Shown: in pieces, positions 63,301-64,000 of the stretch | How the letters are laid out: every line of letters begins with the position of its first letter | Position numbering within the stretch: the first letter of the stretch is position 1 | Source of the DNA: Micromonospora ureilytica | GTDB taxonomy: Bacteria > Actinomycetota > Actinomycetes > Mycobacteriales > Micromonosporaceae | Assembly (NCBI RefSeq): GCF_015751765.1 | Contig: NZ_JADOTX010000001.1 | Coordinates: 992,001-1,056,000, forward strand | DNA: 64,000 bases | Direction: 5' to 3' | Program-made: the position numbers and the translations under genes | The notes under the pieces: model-generated | Database searches by the model: none | What the model saw: only the letters and a program-made list of their open reading frames with translations | Told to the model about the DNA's origin: nothing

Positions 63301-64000
63301 GGTCCAGCGGCAGGTAGGCGGCACCGCACTTGAGCACCGCGAGGATCGCGGTGATCGCGTCGGCGGTGCGCGGCAGGGCCAGTCCGACCACGTCCTCGGC
63401 GCCGACTCCACGGGCGGCCAGCAGCCGGGCCAGCCGGTTGGCGCGACCGTTGAGTTCGGCGAACGTCAGGCGAACCGTGCCGCAGACGACTGCGGGCGCG
63501 TCCGGCGACTCGGCCACCTGCCGTTCGAACAGGACCGCCACGGTCGGGTCGTCGCCGTCGGCGGGCGGTGGTGGGTTCCAGCCGGTGCGGTCCTCGTCCG
63601 ACACCAGGTCGAGGCGGCCCACCGCGCGGTCCGGATCGGTGGTGAACGCGGTCAGGACGGCGGTGAGCGCGCCGACCAGGCGTCGGGCGACCGGCGGGGC
63701 GAACAGGTCGGGACGGAACTCCAGGCCCACCCGCAGCCGCTGCCCCGGGTCGACGACCCAGGTGAGCGGATAGTGGGTGGCGTCCCGCCCACCCGCGTCG
63801 ACGGCGGCGAGCAGGCTCTCCGGCCCGTCGCCGGTCCGCTCCGGGTAGTTCTCGACGATCAGCAGCGTGTCGAACAGCTCCCCGACCCCGGCCAGGCGTT
63901 GGATGTCGGCCAGCCCGAGGTACTGGTGATCGAGCAGCGCCGACTGCTCGTCCTGGAGCCGGGCCAGCAGCCCCGCCACCGGTTCGGCCGGGTCGATGCG
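60383..64000 (-). CDS. Nonribosomal peptide synthetase, C-terminal part (C–A–T–E), partial
   Basis: The frame is open to the window edge (1205 codons seen), so the gene extends further upstream. In order: the end of a condensation domain ([12 protein letters not shown]); an adenylation domain with [14 protein letters not shown] (A3), [10 protein letters not shown] (A5), YRTGDLVRW (A7), [11 protein letters not shown] (A8) and [10 protein letters not shown] (A10); a carrier domain with [15 protein letters not shown], the GGDSI form seen before E domains; then an epimerisation domain with [39 protein letters not shown] and FNYMGRFD. No thioesterase follows. It would add a residue converted to the D form. 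By-eye specificity residues (Asp at 235, Glu at 278, Asp at 331) hint at a basic or polar side chain, low confidence. Confidence 0.93.
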   Translation of the reverse strand, partial: RIDPAEPVAGLLARLQDEQSALLDHQYLGLADIQRLAGVGELFDTLLIVENYPERTGDGPESLLAAVDAGGRDATHYPLTWVVDPGQRLRVGLEFRPDLFAPPVARRLVGALTAVLTAFTTDPDRAVGRLDLVSDEDRTGWNPPPPADGDDPTVAVLFERQVAESPDAPAVVCGTVRLTFAELNGRANRLARLLAARGVGAEDVVGLALPRTADAITAILAVLKCGAAYLPLDPAYPPARVTAMLADARPALLVTASGVGVTADGLDRVLVDDPALDTLAGHDLTDGERVRPALPQHPAYVIYTSGSTGRPKGVVVTHRNLVNLFRSHRAQLHLPARAATGRRHLRVGHAWSFAFDASWQPQLWLLDGHALHIVSEELQRDPEQLAELIRAEGIDFIELTPSHFAQLADAGLIRDGRCPLAVVGVGGEAVPPALWQRLGGLPGTEAFNLYGPTEATVDALAARIGDTATPVIGRAVAGARAYVLDRALRHTPTGVAGELYVGGAGLARGYLGRPDQTAERFLADPYGAAGERMYRTGDLVRWTEDGRVEYLGRVDEQVKIRGFRVELGEIESVLAAQPGVTEAVVIAREDRPGVRLLAGYVVGADGLDLAALRAAVAVELPDYMVPSALVRLDRLPTLANGKLNRAVLPAPDLGATGAGRAPRTERERVLGEVVAAVLGLPSVDVEADFFTLGGDSIVAMQLVGRARAAGLRLTPRQVFAERTVAGLAVVATVLDRTGGRVDDGVGSFPLTPVMRWLREVDGPIDGFNQSAVVQVPAGLGWEPLLAALQAVADRHDLLRARLDRTGDWSVTVPPPGSSRAADWTVRVDVSGLDDRGLWDAVVEQATVAQAGLDPDSGAMIRAAWLDAGPHRPGRLLLLVHHLVVDGVSWRVLLPEIGAAWRDAVAGRAPLTAATGTSFRRWATGLAERALDPARVAELPRWAQIVRRGDPLPVRRPLDAAVDVAGTLRDITLTLPTDVSEALLTRVPAGLGAGVNDVLLGALGVAVTRWRAAQGDEGDAVLVALEGHGREEHLVDGADLSGTVGWFTNIFPVCLDTAGIDVSVGGAAVAEAVARVREDLAQLPDNGMGYGMLRYLNPVTAPTLAALPHPPIQFNYMGRFDFPEAADWEFAPEAEAAENGADDAMPETYELVLNAQTEDRATGPQLVATWSWPDGVFPEGSVDDLAHLWFDALQTLVTHTRTRSIR

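Overview
The window is GC-rich, gene-dense DNA from a filamentous actinomycete. The evidence is near-universal G/C third positions, frequent GTG starts, 4-nt ATGA/GTGA overlaps, two AfsR/SARP-type regulators, a SigE-family ECF sigma factor, a DmdR/IdeR-type iron box and leaderless promoters. Micromonosporaceae (Micromonospora-like) is my best guess; this is an inference from gene content, not a computed placement. No rRNA, tRNA, CRISPR array, transposase or phage gene was seen.

Layout. 1-9737: a catabolic locus. A minus-strand operon holds a lipoprotein solute-binding protein, two permeases, two ATPases, an aldehyde dehydrogenase and the start of an iron-containing alcohol dehydrogenase. It is divergent from a GntR/FCD regulator, a DJ-1/PfpI protein and an alpha/beta hydrolase. 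9853-11696: a SigE-family sigma factor between a lipoprotein carrying two copies of a four-cysteine domain and a membrane protein carrying a third copy. 11905-13358: cytochrome P450 plus ferredoxin. 13515-17844: a NUDIX fusion protein, a small glycine/valine-rich repeat protein and three alpha/beta hydrolases. 18053-22984: an AfsR-like regulator, a tandem LuxR-HTH protein, small proteins and a TPR remnant. 23229-27000: GH10-CBM2 xylanase, a Cip1-like secreted protein, an OmpA-domain protein and a lipoprotein. 27169-32919: aldo/keto reductase, DoxX-like and TetR; a two-component system; an SDR/HxlR divergent pair.

32990-38560 holds a second AfsR-type regulator divergent from two secreted-protein genes, one unknown and one an alpha-lytic-like protease. 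Both genes carry almost the same 11-bp-periodic promoter element. 38665-42680 holds a carotenoid-oxygenase-like protein and a two-component system flanked by two decayed genes, an ABC ATPase and an ECF sigma factor. 42682-52541 is mixed metabolism: an MBL-fold protein, a divergent EPSP synthase, AraC regulators, a RibD-C reductase, a siderophore-interacting protein, two FAD monooxygenases, homoserine dehydrogenase and MarR.

52605-64000 is the edge of a siderophore biosynthesis and uptake cluster. A substrate-binding lipoprotein diverges across an iron box from two FecCD permeases, a FecE ATPase and a heterodimeric ABC exporter. These converge on an MbtH gene and the C-terminal end of an NRPS (C-A-T-E) that runs off the window.

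The observations I rate most worth testing are the sigma factor with three domain copies (9853-11696), the shared direct-repeat element beside the second AfsR gene, and the ABC exporter pair in which one ATP site has lost its motifs on both subunits.
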